DNA of 64,000 bases from Cavia porcellus (GCF_034190915.1 NW_026947484.1:70697482-70761481), one strand, 5' to 3'. Shown: positions 36,071 through 47,887, counted from the first letter of the stretch. Numbers and translations: made by a program. The notes: a model not told the origin generated them from the sequence alone.

Positions 36071-36879
36071 TATTGCAGAATTTAGTTATTTTCATATCAC
36101 TGTCATTGTTAATTATTGCAAACATTATTAGGGAAATTAATTCTTAATTCTTAATTAAGGAAATTCATCAAATTTTTCCCTCATTTGGCATATATTATCT
36201 ATTTTTTTCTATAAGAATCCGAAATTAGTCTCAAAGAATTGCTATACTTAGCTACTTTATATGAAATATTGAATATCAAAATTTCAATTAGCTTTCAAAT
36301 CTTTTCCCCCAAAATTGTAATATCCATCAACAAAATACTTAACATTGATAAAACTTATAAGACAAAGATCTTTGCATTTGAATTTAGGAATCGATTATAC
36401 TCCCCAGAATGTAGGTTTTTAAATGGCAGAGTAGTGATCATGCATTACTGTATATTTTGTGCTTAGCGCAAATGTGTATTCTTAATAAGAAAAATAAATA
36501 TCCTAAATCCACCGTCAAATGTGAGGTGCTCTGTCTTAAGAGGAACTGAAATTTTAATTAATTCAATCCTTAGCTCTTTCTTTGAATTCCTAGCATTCAA
36601 AGCTCAAGATACAAGTTTGGCTCTGTGCTGTGATTGTTGTTTAAGAATGTGGCACAGGCATCTGCCTGGCAAGCGTGAGGTCATGGCCACTTTTTGTTTG
36701 GATTGTGTCACATGAGTGAACTGCCGATGGAATCATGGGCTTACTGGAACACTGAGCAGCGGCAGGCTACTTACCTGTTACTTCACCGTGGCTCTATGTT
36801 ATAGTAAGTGAGTAGAACAGAGAGATTTAATTTCTTACCTTGTAAAAGAATAAAACTAGATTAATACTTAGTCTCAAAT
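36071..36879. other. Non-coding stretch, nothing recognised
   Basis: AT-rich with short chance frames only. Confidence 0.45.
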
Positions 36880-37690
36880 TTCCAAATCCAACTTCAACCT
36901 TATTTAAACACTGAACATTAATAGAGAACAACAGAATGAAAAGTCAAACCACAGACAAGGAAGTATTTTCAAAACATGTCAGAAAAGTACTGCTATACAA
37001 ACCCTAGATCTCTCAAAATTCCTAAGAAAACAAAATATAGAGAGAACTTTCAAAAGTCCTAAGCAAACAGGAAACTCAGGTTAAATAATGGGCTGAAGAC
37101 ATTAACAGACACCACTCCAAAGAAGATGTAAATTGATATGAACTGAAGTTGCAGATCCTACGCTGTGAGGGAAATACAGGCTGAAACAAACATGTGTTTT
37201 CACTACAAAGCTACAAAAGCAATCAAAAATGAAGAACACGAAGGATACCAAATCTGGTGAGAAGGTGGGGCGACAGCAAATAGCATTGATCGCTGGTAGT
37301 AATTTAAAACCCCAAAGCAACTCTGAAAGACAATTTCACGGTTTCTTCTAAAAGTTACCATTTCGTTACCATATGATCTGGCAATCATGCTTTTCGGTAT
37401 TTACCTAAAGAGGGTAAAAACTCATAGAGTAATTACACAAAAATTGGCACATGGATATTTAAAAATGGCTCAGAACTGCCAAAATTTGAAAGCAGCTAAG
37501 ATGCCTTTCCATTGTGGATGGATAAACTGTAGTACCACTAGATAATGGAACGTTATTTAGTACATTAAAGAGACGAGTAATAAGCCAGAAAAAGAGATGA
37601 GAGAAAGGCAACGGATAAGTGGTTGAAATCAGTCTGAATAGGTGGTTGGAATATTTTATGATTCCCACTCAAGGAGCAGCAAAGGCAGGG
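36880..37690 (+). mobile_element. Old L1 ORF2 C-terminal and 3' remnant
   Basis: Follows the L1 ORF2 end in order: 'atgggctgaagacattaaca', 'gataccaaatctggtgagaa', 'ccatatgatctggcaatc', 'tttccattgtggatggataa' and 'gataatggaacgttattta'. It is highly diverged, with no maintained frame. Confidence 0.8.
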
Positions 37691-37916
37691 AGATAGGATG
37701 GCAGTGGCTTCCAAGGATTTGGAGAGACAGGAATGAGTAGGAGGAAAGCAGAGGATGTTTAGGTCATTGAGTTAATCCTGAATGAATTTCAAATCCATCT
37801 CCATCATTGTAGCTTCTTCTTTTCCATGAGTAGCACCCCATTCTGTAGCAGCAGCATCTTACAGCTGGACGTTTCTGGCAGTCTGAGCAAGGTGTCCACT
37901 GTCAGTGCTGTCCTGT

Positions 37917-38259
37917 TGTCATGGTTTATGTCTGTGTCCCCCAGGCCTCATGAGTTTGCATTGTGTACTTGTGATTGGTTCATTGTACAGTGCTTGGCTT
38001 GATGGTGTCAGTGCTCCGCCCACAAAGGGGTGGAGCCAGGATGTGATGTAATGGCAGGAAGAAGGTGTGTCTTGCTTTTTGCTGGTTTCTGCTTGCTGTT
38101 GGCGGTGGCCATGAACTGCGGCCTAACCATGCCTACCTGCCTTGGAGCCAACTGCATATGAACTGAAACCACCCAAAACTGTAAGAAATAAACCTTTCCT
38201 TTCCCAACTTTGGGCATCAGATATTTTGTCTCAGCAAGGAGTAAAAAGTAACTAAGACA
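37917..38259 (+). mobile_element. Complete MaLR solo LTR with perfect TSD
   Basis: Begins TGTCATGGTTTATG, ends in CA, and is bounded by CCTGT on both sides (37912-37916 and 38260-38264). It contains 'gccttggagccaactgcata', an AATAAA signal ('aagaaataaacctttcc') and the 'gatattttgtctcagc' terminus. At 343 bp it is a solo LTR of the same group as the 9.46-kb copy. Confidence 0.92.
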
Positions 38260-38289
38260 CCTGTGCATTCACTTCTCCTCAGGATGGCC

Positions 38290-38830
38290 TTAGCTCTACA
38301 GAGCTCTTCTCTCTATAGCACTTGCTATATCCCAGTATCCTTTCATTCTGTCCACATCATGCTCCCATCCTTAAAATCCTTCAGCAGTTCTTGAAACCTG
38401 CTCCATCCCACATTGCCCTGTATTTTCTCTACTCTACCCAGATGGCCTTCTCAGGACTGGACAGTCTTCAGTTTTCCCCCTACTGCAGGGCTCTTGTACA
38501 AGTGGTTCCATTGAATCTAGTAAACCTCTTACTAACCTTCAGATCTGAGCTTTGTTATTGCTTTCCCACATGTGCCTTTCCTGGCCAACCCTGATAGGTC
38601 AAATAGCGTCAACTGTTTTTATAGCACCCTAAACCTCCGCATTCAGATTTGTAGCATGGCTGTACTTTTTCACAGAAAAAAGTCACTATTTCCATAATAC
38701 CATCTTCCAATGGACTGCTGGTTCTTTAAGGGTAAGAACCAGGTGTTATTTTGTTTTGCTATCCTTGCTGTAGTCTCTTGCAAAATTTCTTGTACAAATA
38801 TGAACCCAAAGACTAATTGTTAATGAAAAA
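38290..38830 (+). mobile_element. L2 LINE remnant
   Basis: Sense-strand L2 3' text: 'cttcagatctgagctttgtt', 'ccttgctgtagtctcttgc', with the 'tggttctttaagggtaaga' and 'gtttttatagcaccctaa' landmarks in order. It is ancient and diverged, without an open frame. Confidence 0.72.
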
Positions 38831-41080
38831 TTAATTTTTTTCTCATGGCTCTACCTCTCAGGTTAGATATATTGGCATAGGAAGTGATTATTTATCTGCC
38901 TCCTACTTTTATAAAATAGTAGATAACCAGTAGTTTACACTTTCTCTACTTCTAGTTTAGGTGGAGAGTACTTCTTCATCTTAGAATCTCACCACACAAA
39001 ACAGTGCATCTTGTGTGGTAGGAACATATCATAAATTTCATAATTTTTAAACATCAGTATTGAAATAGAACTCCATGATTTTTTATGCAGTTACTGTAGC
39101 ATAATGTTGATTTTCCTGAGGTGAGTATGTTCTTGAGGAAAAGCCTTGCAAATATCCTGCAAAGAACTGCATCTTGGAGCCCTTCTTCTGATTTCACGGA
39201 AGCCATGGGAAACGAAATCTCAAGTCCAAGTGTGTGCTAGGTCTAAGTTGATGGTACAAGGCAGCAGTAACATGACTAACAAGACATGCTATGTTTCTAA
39301 ATCAGTAGCTGCAACATGTCTACTGCAGGAGAAGCCACAGGACATGAAAGGTACAGTGCTATCTGCCTACAGACAAAGGTTGTGATCAACTTATTTAAAG
39401 CATAGTTGAAGATGGTAGCTTCTTAAGCATCCCAAAGTTCATTCTTAATCAGATTATAATAATACAATCACAGGAAGGAAAAAGGATGAGTGAGAGCATG
39501 ATTAGAGCAGGTCTCTATTCTGAAGGCAAAGGAAATCATGGAAGGAGAAACAGGTTAGGGCGAATCCAGGTCTGCTTTGGAAACACAGTGCTCGTGCTCG
39601 GGTGGAGAAGGTACCAGAAGCTCAGTTCAAAGAAGAGGATAAATGTATTTTATTGATGCAGGAAGAGAAATGATGAGGACAAGAGTTAAGAAATTTTAGG
39701 CCAGAAGGATGAATAAAACAATCCCAACTGATGGAACTGGCAGGATATTTTTTGTGTTTGGATGTGTGGCCTTCCATCCTGGTCAGCTGGGCAGACAATT
39801 GCATCCTGAATTTGGAGGTGAAATTCAGAAGAAGAGAGTTTGCACAGCAGATCTGTTCTGCTGACCTTCCAATGCGGGAGTAAGTCAAGGTGCTTCTAAA
39901 TTCCCTACCAGCAACTCAAACTTCCACACCTTCCACCACATTCTTTCTAGCTTTCACTTATTTAAATGAATAAGATAAATAAATGCATAACTTTACCTTT
40001 TTTTTTTTTTTGCTAATTTGTGAATGCCTCAAGAAACTTTACCCCTTGTTTGTTAAGATAATAATATGATGTCTTGTACATAGTAGACATTTGGATAGAT
40101 TTAAGGGATAGCATATGACAATGGAAAATGAAATCACATAATTCAAGAGAGAGAGAGAGAGTTTAGGGACAGAAAGAGTTTTTTTTTCCCAGCATTTTTG
40201 TTTTTTCAAGTTATCAGTAGCTAAATGATTTATTACACACAGATATGAAAGTTCAAGAAATATTTGATCAAAGGAAGAGAAAATAGTTGAGTCAGAAAAG
40301 TAAAATAATACAAAAATAAAATAACACAATAATCAATGGGGGACTTTTGAGTCGAGAACATTAATTGGAAAAGTGAACTGAAAAAAAATGTCAAGTTTAG
40401 TACCTGGGCACTGAAAACCCTTTGTCTCTGCACACTTTACCCCCTTTTGGGATGGAGTCAAAGCCCTTTTCCCCCATTAGCTGCGCTCACAAATTTCATT
40501 TGTTACACCCAAGTGAAAACTTTAAAACATTTTGGAGCCATCTGTTCGAAAACTTAAAAAGTATTTTTATTATTTTTATGAGACAATATTTAATTGAATT
40601 ACTTAATTCCTAAAAGAAAAATGACTAACTTGAACAAAGTCATTGTCAACATCTCTGAATGCTGGTGAACCAGCACTCAATTAATAAGACTAGAAAGGAA
40701 CATGTAGGTTAGAAATCGTGCTCTCTGTGAATTGCTAGTAGTAAGAAACTTTTACCAAGAAAAAGCTCTCAAGTACAAGTTGGCTCAGGGAGTATTGATA
40801 TATACATGTGCATGTATGTATACAACAATAGTCTGTGTATGTACATGGTGTTTGTACGATTGATCCAAGACAGTGGGTGTTAAATCTGTTTTGTCAGAGA
40901 CAAAAAGAAGCCAGAAATTGTAATAAAATGATCAAAAGCAAAGAAAACATTTCTCGACCTATGCAAGTGATCTTTTTTTTAATTTTATTTAAGAAGAAAA
41001 AGAAAAAAAAAGCAGAAAAAGGGTACAAGTTATACAGTATTTCAGAAAAAAATAAACAGTAGGAAATCACTAGTTAATGA
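38831..41080. other. Non-coding stretch, nothing recognised
   Basis: Contains a T-run near 39998 and a short (GA)n near 40150. Frames such as 39146-39385 have no recognisable domain. Confidence 0.45.
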
Positions 41081-41140
41081 ATTACATATTGTCATCTTAG
41101 AAATATTTGTTCAAGTTACAAAATTAAAGCATATAAAGTG
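41081..41140. repeat. Segment shared with 1031-1087
   Basis: Roughly 50 of 56 aligned bases are the same as at 1031-1087, allowing a small gap. Similarity ends abruptly on both sides. The source repeat is not identified. Confidence 0.65.
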
Positions 41141-41364
41141 GACATTCAAACAGTGAGACTGCAAACAGTTCTGTTCAGTGATCCAACAAAACTCAGTAAT
41201 ATCATGGTCTATCTTATACACTTAAATATACATGCAGTTATATCGTTTAGAGCACTTTCTTTTCCTCTCTTTTGTACAATGACTATTAAACATTTTGGGT
41301 TTTATTACTCCCACAGTTCTTATTACTTTTTTGGAAGAGAGTAAATGTAAAAACCAAATGTGAC
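41141..41364. other. Unassigned sequence between shared segment and tandem array
   Basis: No coding frame or repeat recognised. Confidence 0.4.
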
Positions 41365-41760
41365 GTAATAGAACAGAGTCGGTCAAATCAAAAGGGGGGA
41401 CATGATAGATAATGTAAAAACATAATACAAGGTGATCAACAATAGTTACCATAATGCCTCCCGCTATCTCAAATAGAATTGCCTATATCAGCAGTTATAA
41501 TAAAATTGAACAAAACAGTAAAGAACGAAACCAACAAAACCAAAACATTGGAGACATTACAGGTCTTCAAAAGTAGATAATAGTCAACCAGAATGGGCGT
41601 CATAATGAATCCCACTATCTTCACAGCTGTTGCCTAAACTTTCGAACCTGGTACTATCAAACAAAACAGAATAGAGGAACATCAGTCAAAACAAGATGGT
41701 GAGAGCAATACAGGGCTTCAAATTAAATTAATAGAAAATCAAAGTGGGTTACTATACTAT
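41365..41760 (-). repeat. ~150-bp tandem repeat, about 2.6 copies (locus 3)
   Basis: Same repeat as at 23.37 kb and in the same orientation. Landmarks corresponding to the 'caatggctaccataatgcc' step fall at about 41441, 41592 and 41743, a period of 151 bp. The array starts and stops at nearly the same phase of the unit as locus 1, which suggests copies of one element rather than independent expansion. It is more diverged than locus 1. A T-rich run (41762-41782) follows it. Confidence 0.72.
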
Positions 41761-43771
41761 ATCTTGCTTTTTAAATTTATTTTTCTCTTAATTAAAAGGA
41801 TAAAAATAAAAAAGTAAATAATAAAATGGAGATTGAGATAAAAGAGGGCATAAAAACAAAACAGCACAGATCAAACGTAACCATTTATTGCAGACAAAAA
41901 TAATAAAGAAAAATAGGTCTTTTTAAGCCTTTGTTATGAGATTTTAAAAATGATAAATGGGATACTATCTTACAGCCAAAAGTACAAAATGATATTTAAG
42001 AAAAGTAACAGGCTTCTGACTTTTTCCCTCACATCTCATTTCCCACATCTGCTAAAAACTTTTCATCTTTTCAGAAATAGTTACTTTCTTAAGGTTTTTG
42101 AATATGTATCTAGTTCTCGTGAATCTCTGAATCTTACCCAGTTGTAATGTATATGAATGACATTTTTATGTGTGGATAAATTGTTGGTTGTAAAATAGTC
42201 TTTGTTCTAATAGCTGTGTATACTCCACTGTTTAGGTATAGTAGGATTTATTTAGCTAGTTTCCTATTTGCATCTCTGTTTCTCTCTTTTCCAGGAATAA
42301 TTCAGTTTTGTGTATGATGTCCTTGCATTATTGTTAACAGATTTGCCAGTCATTGTCAAAAGTGTCTGGATTAAGATGATAAATTGATTAGCCACAAACA
42401 TTAAGTTTATATCCAGTTTTGTTATTGCGTGTATCACTGAAATAAACATATTTGTTCACACAATTTTCACAGTTATGCAAGTATTTTTGAGTAAATCATT
42501 ACAACTGGAGCTAAAGGCTCTAAGAAACCATGTCTTTTATATTTTGCATATTATGAAATGTCCATTCAAGAAGGTTTCACTAATGTATACTCTTCCAAGA
42601 TCAAAGGTATGAATTCTAATAGAATCTGAATCCAACCTAGGTTCATTATTATTTCTTGACTTTCCATGTTTCTCCTTTGATCCCACTAACACCACTCTAT
42701 AATTCACTTTGCTATAACCACGTGATTATAACAGACTTAAAATACATCTGTGTAGATTTCTGCTTAGCAGTATTACCTGACTACATTAGAGGAAAGTATT
42801 GCTTTAACAATCATTTCCTGCACTTGGACTCTAATTTGTTTCTTTTTATCGACATCTAGCATTACATTTTTATGTATTTGTTTCTCTTCTAAAATAGCAA
42901 GTTTCTGAACCAGAGGTGCTTTCTGTCTTGGCTAGAAATAAATCTGACGGGGAGAGGAAGCTCAGCAAATGTGTGCCGTTACACAAATATTCAGTGGGAG
43001 AAGAGAGTGCTTGCTTCCCTCTCTGAGTGTCATGAAACATTATAACCTTGCCAACTTGATAATGATGGTGTCTTTTCATTTTAATAAGATTATCTTCAGC
43101 AGCCAGAAGATATGATCTTGAGAAATTTTCAATTTTTTATCAGTGACTCTTTTCTGCACATTATTTTTTGGCCAGTCCACTTGAACTCACAACCAACGAG
43201 AATTTCAAGAGATCCAGAAACCATGACTGTGTGCTTTTCTCTGTTTTGTTCATTCACTTGGGAGCAAGCACACCATAAGCAAAGATAAATTTATCCTTCA
43301 ATCCAAGGATAGTGGCCCCGCACATTCCCAACGAGGCTATAAGGAGGGACATAAAATATTTCTAGGTAAGACAGAGAGTGAAGCATTAAAGTTTGGGAAT
43401 AAAAATTGTTATGTGGGATCAATCAATTTTTGATCCCAGCAGGGTTGAATAATTGATCTCTTCTATATTTCAGAGATTTTTCTGAAAATAATACAAAATC
43501 ATCAAGGCATTTTCATAATAAAATGTCAATATGAAGATTGAATTTTATAGACTGGTAGAAGGTTCTTGAGAGGAACAAGCCATCAAATATGAATCTGGAA
43601 CTTACATTTATAGTAAAGTGATGTTGTAGTTACCATTAGACTCTACCAAATACTTGTCCCAGAAAGATATTTTTCCTTTTTGCATTCTGACAATAGAAGA
43701 TACCAAATGAAACATGGATAAGAAGTCTTTTGTGAGCTTGGATTATAGTTATAAATGTTTATTTACCTAAA
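41761..43771. other. Non-coding; weak antisense L1-like text near 42.2 kb
   Basis: Around 42215-42310 'actccactgtttaggtatag' and 'atttatttagctagtttcc' loosely resemble the antisense 3' part of old L1s. The rest holds nothing recognisable. Confidence 0.35.

Positions 43772-43772
<1 letters not shown>

Positions 43773-43810
<38 letters not shown>
43773..43810. repeat. (AT)19 microsatellite
   Basis: Uninterrupted AT run and therefore self-complementary. It abuts the 5' end of the MLT/MST remnant. Confidence 0.95.
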
Positions 43811-43813
<3 letters not shown>

Positions 43814-43814
43814 T

Positions 43815-44100
43815 CTGCAAAGTGATAGTGTTAGAGATCAGGCCTTTAAGAGGCAATTAGGATCTGAGGGTGGCGCTTTCCTGAAGGGAGTTGGTGCCTT
43901 TATGGAAGATGCCTGAGATTAAAGCTGGCACCTCTTTCAGGATGCAAAGATGACTGTGGAGAAAGAAGCCCTCATCAGACCTAAATCTGTTAGTGTCTTT
44001 ATGTAGGATGTTCAAGCCTCCATAATGTCTGTTGTTTATAAGCCACTCCATCCATGGAATTTTCTCATATCATCCAGGATTGAATGTTCCTCTTTTATGA
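43815..44100 (+). mobile_element. MLT1/MST-like MaLR LTR remnant
   Basis: Follows the MLT/MST text in order: 'gtgatagtgttagagatcag', 'aagaggcaattaggatctga', 'ccctcatcagacctaaatct', 'tgtttataagccactccatc' and 'catggaattttctcatatc'. It is older and more diverged than the nearby 44.2-kb LTR. Confidence 0.78.
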
Positions 44101-44184
44101 TTTCCCTCTGTATTTGTCAGAGGCACTGTGGCAGCAGCAGGACAGCCAGGCTGCAGCTTCTTTTAACACCCTTGGTTTGGGGTC

Positions 44185-44566
44185 TGAATTGGTTACTTTT
44201 TTCTTGTTGCTGAGACAAAATATCTGATGTTAAAACATAAGAAAGGAAGGCTTTATTTAACTCAAAGTTTGTGGAGGTTTCAGTCCATGCTTGGGTGGGT
44301 TGAAAGCAGGCTTACTCATGGCAGAGGGTAGCAGTTCACCGTGGGGCAGATTTGAGAAGCATCAAGAGCAAAAGGTGGAAAAGGGAGGAGTGAGACAGAA
44401 GCATCTTTCCTTCTATAACACTGTTACGCAGGCTCCCTGCCCCACACTGGGTGCAGCAGTCACATCCACAGTCCCAGCATTGGACCTTGAATCCCTCGCA
44501 AACTCTGGAAGGGTGCCCCATAAATGTGTGAGGCTTTGGGGGGACATCCAGACACAAACCATAGCA
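44185..44566 (-). mobile_element. Complete MaLR solo LTR, antisense, with perfect TSD
   Basis: On the minus strand it starts TGCTATGGTTTGTG and ends with a 'tgtctcagcaacaag' terminus and CA. The flanks carry GGGTC on both sides (44180-44184 and 44567-44571). It is 382 bp long. Unlike the other complete copies it lies on the minus strand. Confidence 0.9.
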
Positions 44567-44741
44567 GGGTCCCTGGCAGAGGTGCCAGGCAAGGCTACCT
44601 GGCACCCTCTACTGAGAGTGTGAGCACCAGCTCCACGGATTTGTTCCTCTCAGCTCTTAGATGCTTCTTTTTCTTTGCCACAGACTTAGGCTTTGTAGCT
44701 TTTTGTTATAATTCTCTCTCTCCCTCTCTGCCTCTCTCTGT

Positions 44742-44744
<3 letters not shown>

Positions 44745-44792
<48 letters not shown>
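44745..44792. repeat. (GT)24 microsatellite
   Basis: A GT run of about 48 bases preceded by a TC-rich tract. It is responsible for artefactual VCVC and HTHT peptides. Confidence 0.96.
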
Positions 44793-44794
<2 letters not shown>

Positions 44795-44799
44795 CCGGG

Positions 44800-45082
44800 G
44801 CTTAAAGCAAGGAAGCTCAACCATGAAAGTACATTTCCCAGCCTGTAAAAATTTGTTTTTGAGACATGTTCTCATTTTGTTGCCCTTTCAACATATATAG
44901 TTTCCTTAAGCATTATTAGGGATTGAACTCAGAACATTCACAATGAGTTACATTTCCAGACCTTTTCAAATTGAGTTTTGGACATAGTCTTTTTAGGTTT
45001 GCCACACTGGCTTGAACTATAATCCTCTGCTTCAGCATCCTAGAGTCCGGTATTAAAAGTACGTATCACTACACTTGGACAC
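44800..45082 (-). mobile_element. Two B1-dID-type SINE pieces
   Basis: The right piece (about 44905-45082) shows a B1 monomer on the minus strand and an ID-like end ('tctgagttcaatccctaat'). A second, shorter piece (about 44800-44885) keeps an ID-like 'ctgggaaatgtac' region and the start of a B1. Both are diverged. Confidence 0.6.
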
Positions 45083-45505
45083 ATATAGGGTAAATCAAGG
45101 CTTTATTTTCTCTGTGCTTTTAGCTTTCTAGAATTTTCACCAGTTTGCTTTATTTTATCTTCTTTCTGTGAAATAAAATATGTGATATTCTCTGGGAAAA
45201 TGGACATCGAAAAGGTCGATTCTGAATTTGACTATTGTATCTAAGTGGAATCATTCACTAGCAATACTTTTAACAAAGGTACTTAATGACACTTAAAATG
45301 ACCAAGAAAGGACATTTTCTGAGTTGTATATTAAACCACCATCATTATCATCACCAAAGAATGCTGAGTGGGAAAAACACAAATTGAAATCTCAACAGAG
45401 CACGGTTCTAAAGTTGAAAATACAAATAATTAAAAACATTTTATATTTCTCAAGTGATGGCCATTCAAAAACACTTTGCCTAAAGAGTTCATTTGTGCTA
45501 GATAA
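45083..45505. other. Non-coding stretch, nothing recognised
   Basis: No coding frame or repeat assigned. Confidence 0.45.
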
Positions 45506-45664
45506 TTCTTGTGTGTTTCTAGGTGTTTAGCAGCACCCCTGTTCTTATTCCCTAGAACTCATTAGCACTTTTACCCACTGTAACAACCAAAAATGCTTCC
45601 AAATATTATCCAGTATCCTCTGGTAGTTAAAATATTGTACAGTGATTCAAGAACTACTGTGTTA
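45506..45664. mobile_element. MER5-like hAT-Charlie remnant
   Basis: The text 'gtgtttctaggtgtttagca', 'gcacccctgttcttattc', 'gtaacaaccaaaaatgcttc' and the terminal 'tcaagaactactgtgttag' follows the MER5 pattern, whose end is a 'tgagaaccactg'-type inverted terminus. MER5 is a non-autonomous hAT DNA transposon of mammals. Confidence 0.78.
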
Positions 45665-45960
45665 GAAAGCAATGACAACTTGTCTAATTTGAATTTAGAG
45701 AGAAGGTGACTGTTTCTCTCTTTCACTCTTGGGAATCTATTTGCTTCTAAATAGTAATTGCATGGGCTTGCTTTTAATTCAACATAAGATGTAGCGTCAC
45801 CATTTTTGTCTCAAGCCCTGTGGACATCTCGGTGATAAGAGAGGGTCAGTGTCAGGCAGTCTACTATTGGTACACATGAGCAGAATGTTCCAACTTTTTC
45901 AAACATTTTATGCAACACATCTCAATCTTGTATCTCAATATGGTCAGTTCTTTCCAGGTA
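45665..45960. other. Left flank of the inverted repeat
   Basis: Nothing recognised. No second homologous copy of the arm extends into this flank. Confidence 0.45.
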
Positions 45961-46208
45961 TCTCCATGCAAAGAGAGATTTGTTTTTGGTGGATTATCTA
46001 TACTCCTTCTTTGTTAAAACATAACAGAAACTAAACGTGATACAACTGTGTAGACTTCATGAAAGTAATGGTTAGGACATAAAAGCAACCTGATTCTCAC
46101 AAGTTTTCATGAAGTCTACACAGTTGTATCACGTTTAGTTCTTGCTATGTTTTAACAAAGAAGGAGTATAGATAATCCACCAAAAACAAATCTCTCTTTG
46201 TATGGAGA
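45961..46208. repeat. Near-perfect 104-bp inverted repeat with 40-bp spacer
   Basis: The left arm, 45961-46064, and the right arm, 46105-46208, are reverse complements at 100 of 104 positions, separated by 46065-46104. The four differences (45968/46201, 46024/46145, 46027/46142, 46028/46141) are all transitions, giving in a plus-strand transcript two G:U and two A:C positions. The homology starts and stops sharply, and neither arm matches a family I know. A transcript would fold to a long hairpin. No A tail, target duplication or terminal motif suggests a standard transposon. A fold-back template switch or a two-copy inverted insertion are possible origins. Confidence 0.95.
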
Positions 46209-46439
46209 GGCCATTTAATCAAAATCCATTATTATAGTTGAAGGACCTCATCAGAATTAATGTGATACTGCACTAACAGTGATAAAAACAACTACTGTCT
46301 ATCTGCTAAACAAGTGTTATCCTTTTAAAAGTCTGAGGATAAACAAAACAATACATCTATTGTTTCATTACACATAAGGAAATTACAGTTTCACAGGAGT
46401 AATTTGTGCTTTGTATGGGAGCAGATGATTTTTTGATAG
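46209..46439. other. Right flank of the inverted repeat
   Basis: AT-rich sequence with no recognised element before the L1 remnant. Confidence 0.45.
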
Positions 46440-47010
46440 CTATCATAGCTAATAACAAAATAATAAGTACCCACTTTTACGATATAATCCAACTATTTCA
46501 CTCAAGAAAAGCTAAAACATGTTTACACAAAGAGCACACATAAATGTTCTTAACTGCTTTACTTTCAAAAATACAACCCTGACAATAACCCAAATGTTCA
46601 TCAGTTGGTGAATGGATAAATACACCGTGATAGGTTTGCATTCAACAATGTTAATGCAGCATAAACTGGTTCAAGGAACAGGACACATGAATCTGAAAAA
46701 TATGCTAAGAGAAAGGAGAGAAACACAAAGTGTTACATGCTTCCCAATTCTATGGATATGTCATTCTAAAACTTCAGTGACAGAAATCAGATCAGTGATT
46801 GTGTGGAACAGCTTCAGATGAAGGAAGCAGCCACAAAGAGGTTCAGTGCTGCTCCGGAACATTGGAAATACTCTCTGGCTCGATTATAGTGGTGGGTTCC
46901 TACTGTGTACAACTGCCAGAATCCACCTGCAGTGTGTGTCAATAAAATTCACCTCCATCGGTGTGGACAATTAAATGCAATTGAACTTCTAACAAAGAAG
47001 GGAAGGAAGG
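46440..47010 (+). mobile_element. Old L1 3'-end remnant
   Basis: Contains the diverged ORF2-end phrases 'aacccaaatgttcatcagtt', 'ggtgaatggataaatacac', 'acatgaatctgaaaaatatg' and a 3'-UTR-like 'agtgacagaaatcagatcag'. No open frame. Confidence 0.78.
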
Positions 47011-47780
47011 TGTGGCAGAGCAAGAGTGATTATTTTTTCAGTGTAGACATGAAAGGGGGCTTGAAGGCACAGAACACAGGGATGTAAACATAAACTGTGT
47101 TTTTCTTCAGCGACTGTCTTCAAATATGCTCTCAATGATAGCTCCTTCTCTCTTTAATTAATTCCATTGTGTTCAGGCCCATCTCAGTTAAAAGAATAGT
47201 TTCTCTTTTTTTCTTGTAATGTAGATGTAAAGTCCTGGTATTTCCAAAGCTCATTTTGAAGGGGACTCCTTTCCCTCTCTCTCGAGCTTAGATCTCCCAC
47301 GTAGTTTGGGGATGTTTAAGAGGCACAGGTTAAGGTTGATGTTTAATTCTATTTTTTCTTTTGCTCTTCACCCGTTCCCCCTCATTTTCCTGCTTCTCTC
47401 CTCCTCTTTGATGTGCTGAAGCCAAAGAAGAGGAACGAGGAGAAGCAGTATAAAATCAGGTATCATTTGCCCACTGCTGCTCTTCAGGTAAAGCTTACGT
47501 GATCACTGAAAACTTCCTTGTGGGTGCACATCCTTTGGCGTACACTGTTTCTCTGCTGGATATGTTGGAACAGGCTCAGCTACTCTGGCCTTGGATCCAG
47601 CTGCTATTCTGACCTACTGCTTTCCTTTATGGCCCAGGCTACCCTTTCACACAGAGCCCCTTCAGGCTGGCGCGTGGCGGAGCTCATTTGTCTTAACCAC
47701 ACCAAATATTCCAGGCCAAGTGTTTGTCTTTTTACTGCTCTTCCAGATCTGCTGAGTGCTCCTATAAGTATCTGTGTTCA
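47011..47780. other. Non-coding stretch, nothing recognised
   Basis: GC-moderate in parts (47520-47720) but without a supported frame or repeat match. Confidence 0.42.
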
Positions 47781-47793
47781 AAGTTCTGGTTGA

Positions 47794-47887
47794 GGGATGA
47801 GGATTTAGCGCAGCTGCATGAGCACCTGCCTTGCAAGTACAAGGCTGTGAGTTTGATTCCCGGTTCCAAAAAAAAAAAAAAAAAAGT
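47794..47887 (+). mobile_element. ID SINE with TSD
   Basis: Starts 'ggatgaggatttagcgcagc', keeps 'cctgccttgcaagtacaagg' and 'gagtttgattcccgg', then an A tail. The 13-bp duplication AAGTTCTGGTTGA lies at 47781-47793 and 47888-47900. Several substitutions in the A-box region make it older than the 29.6-kb copy. Confidence 0.9.
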
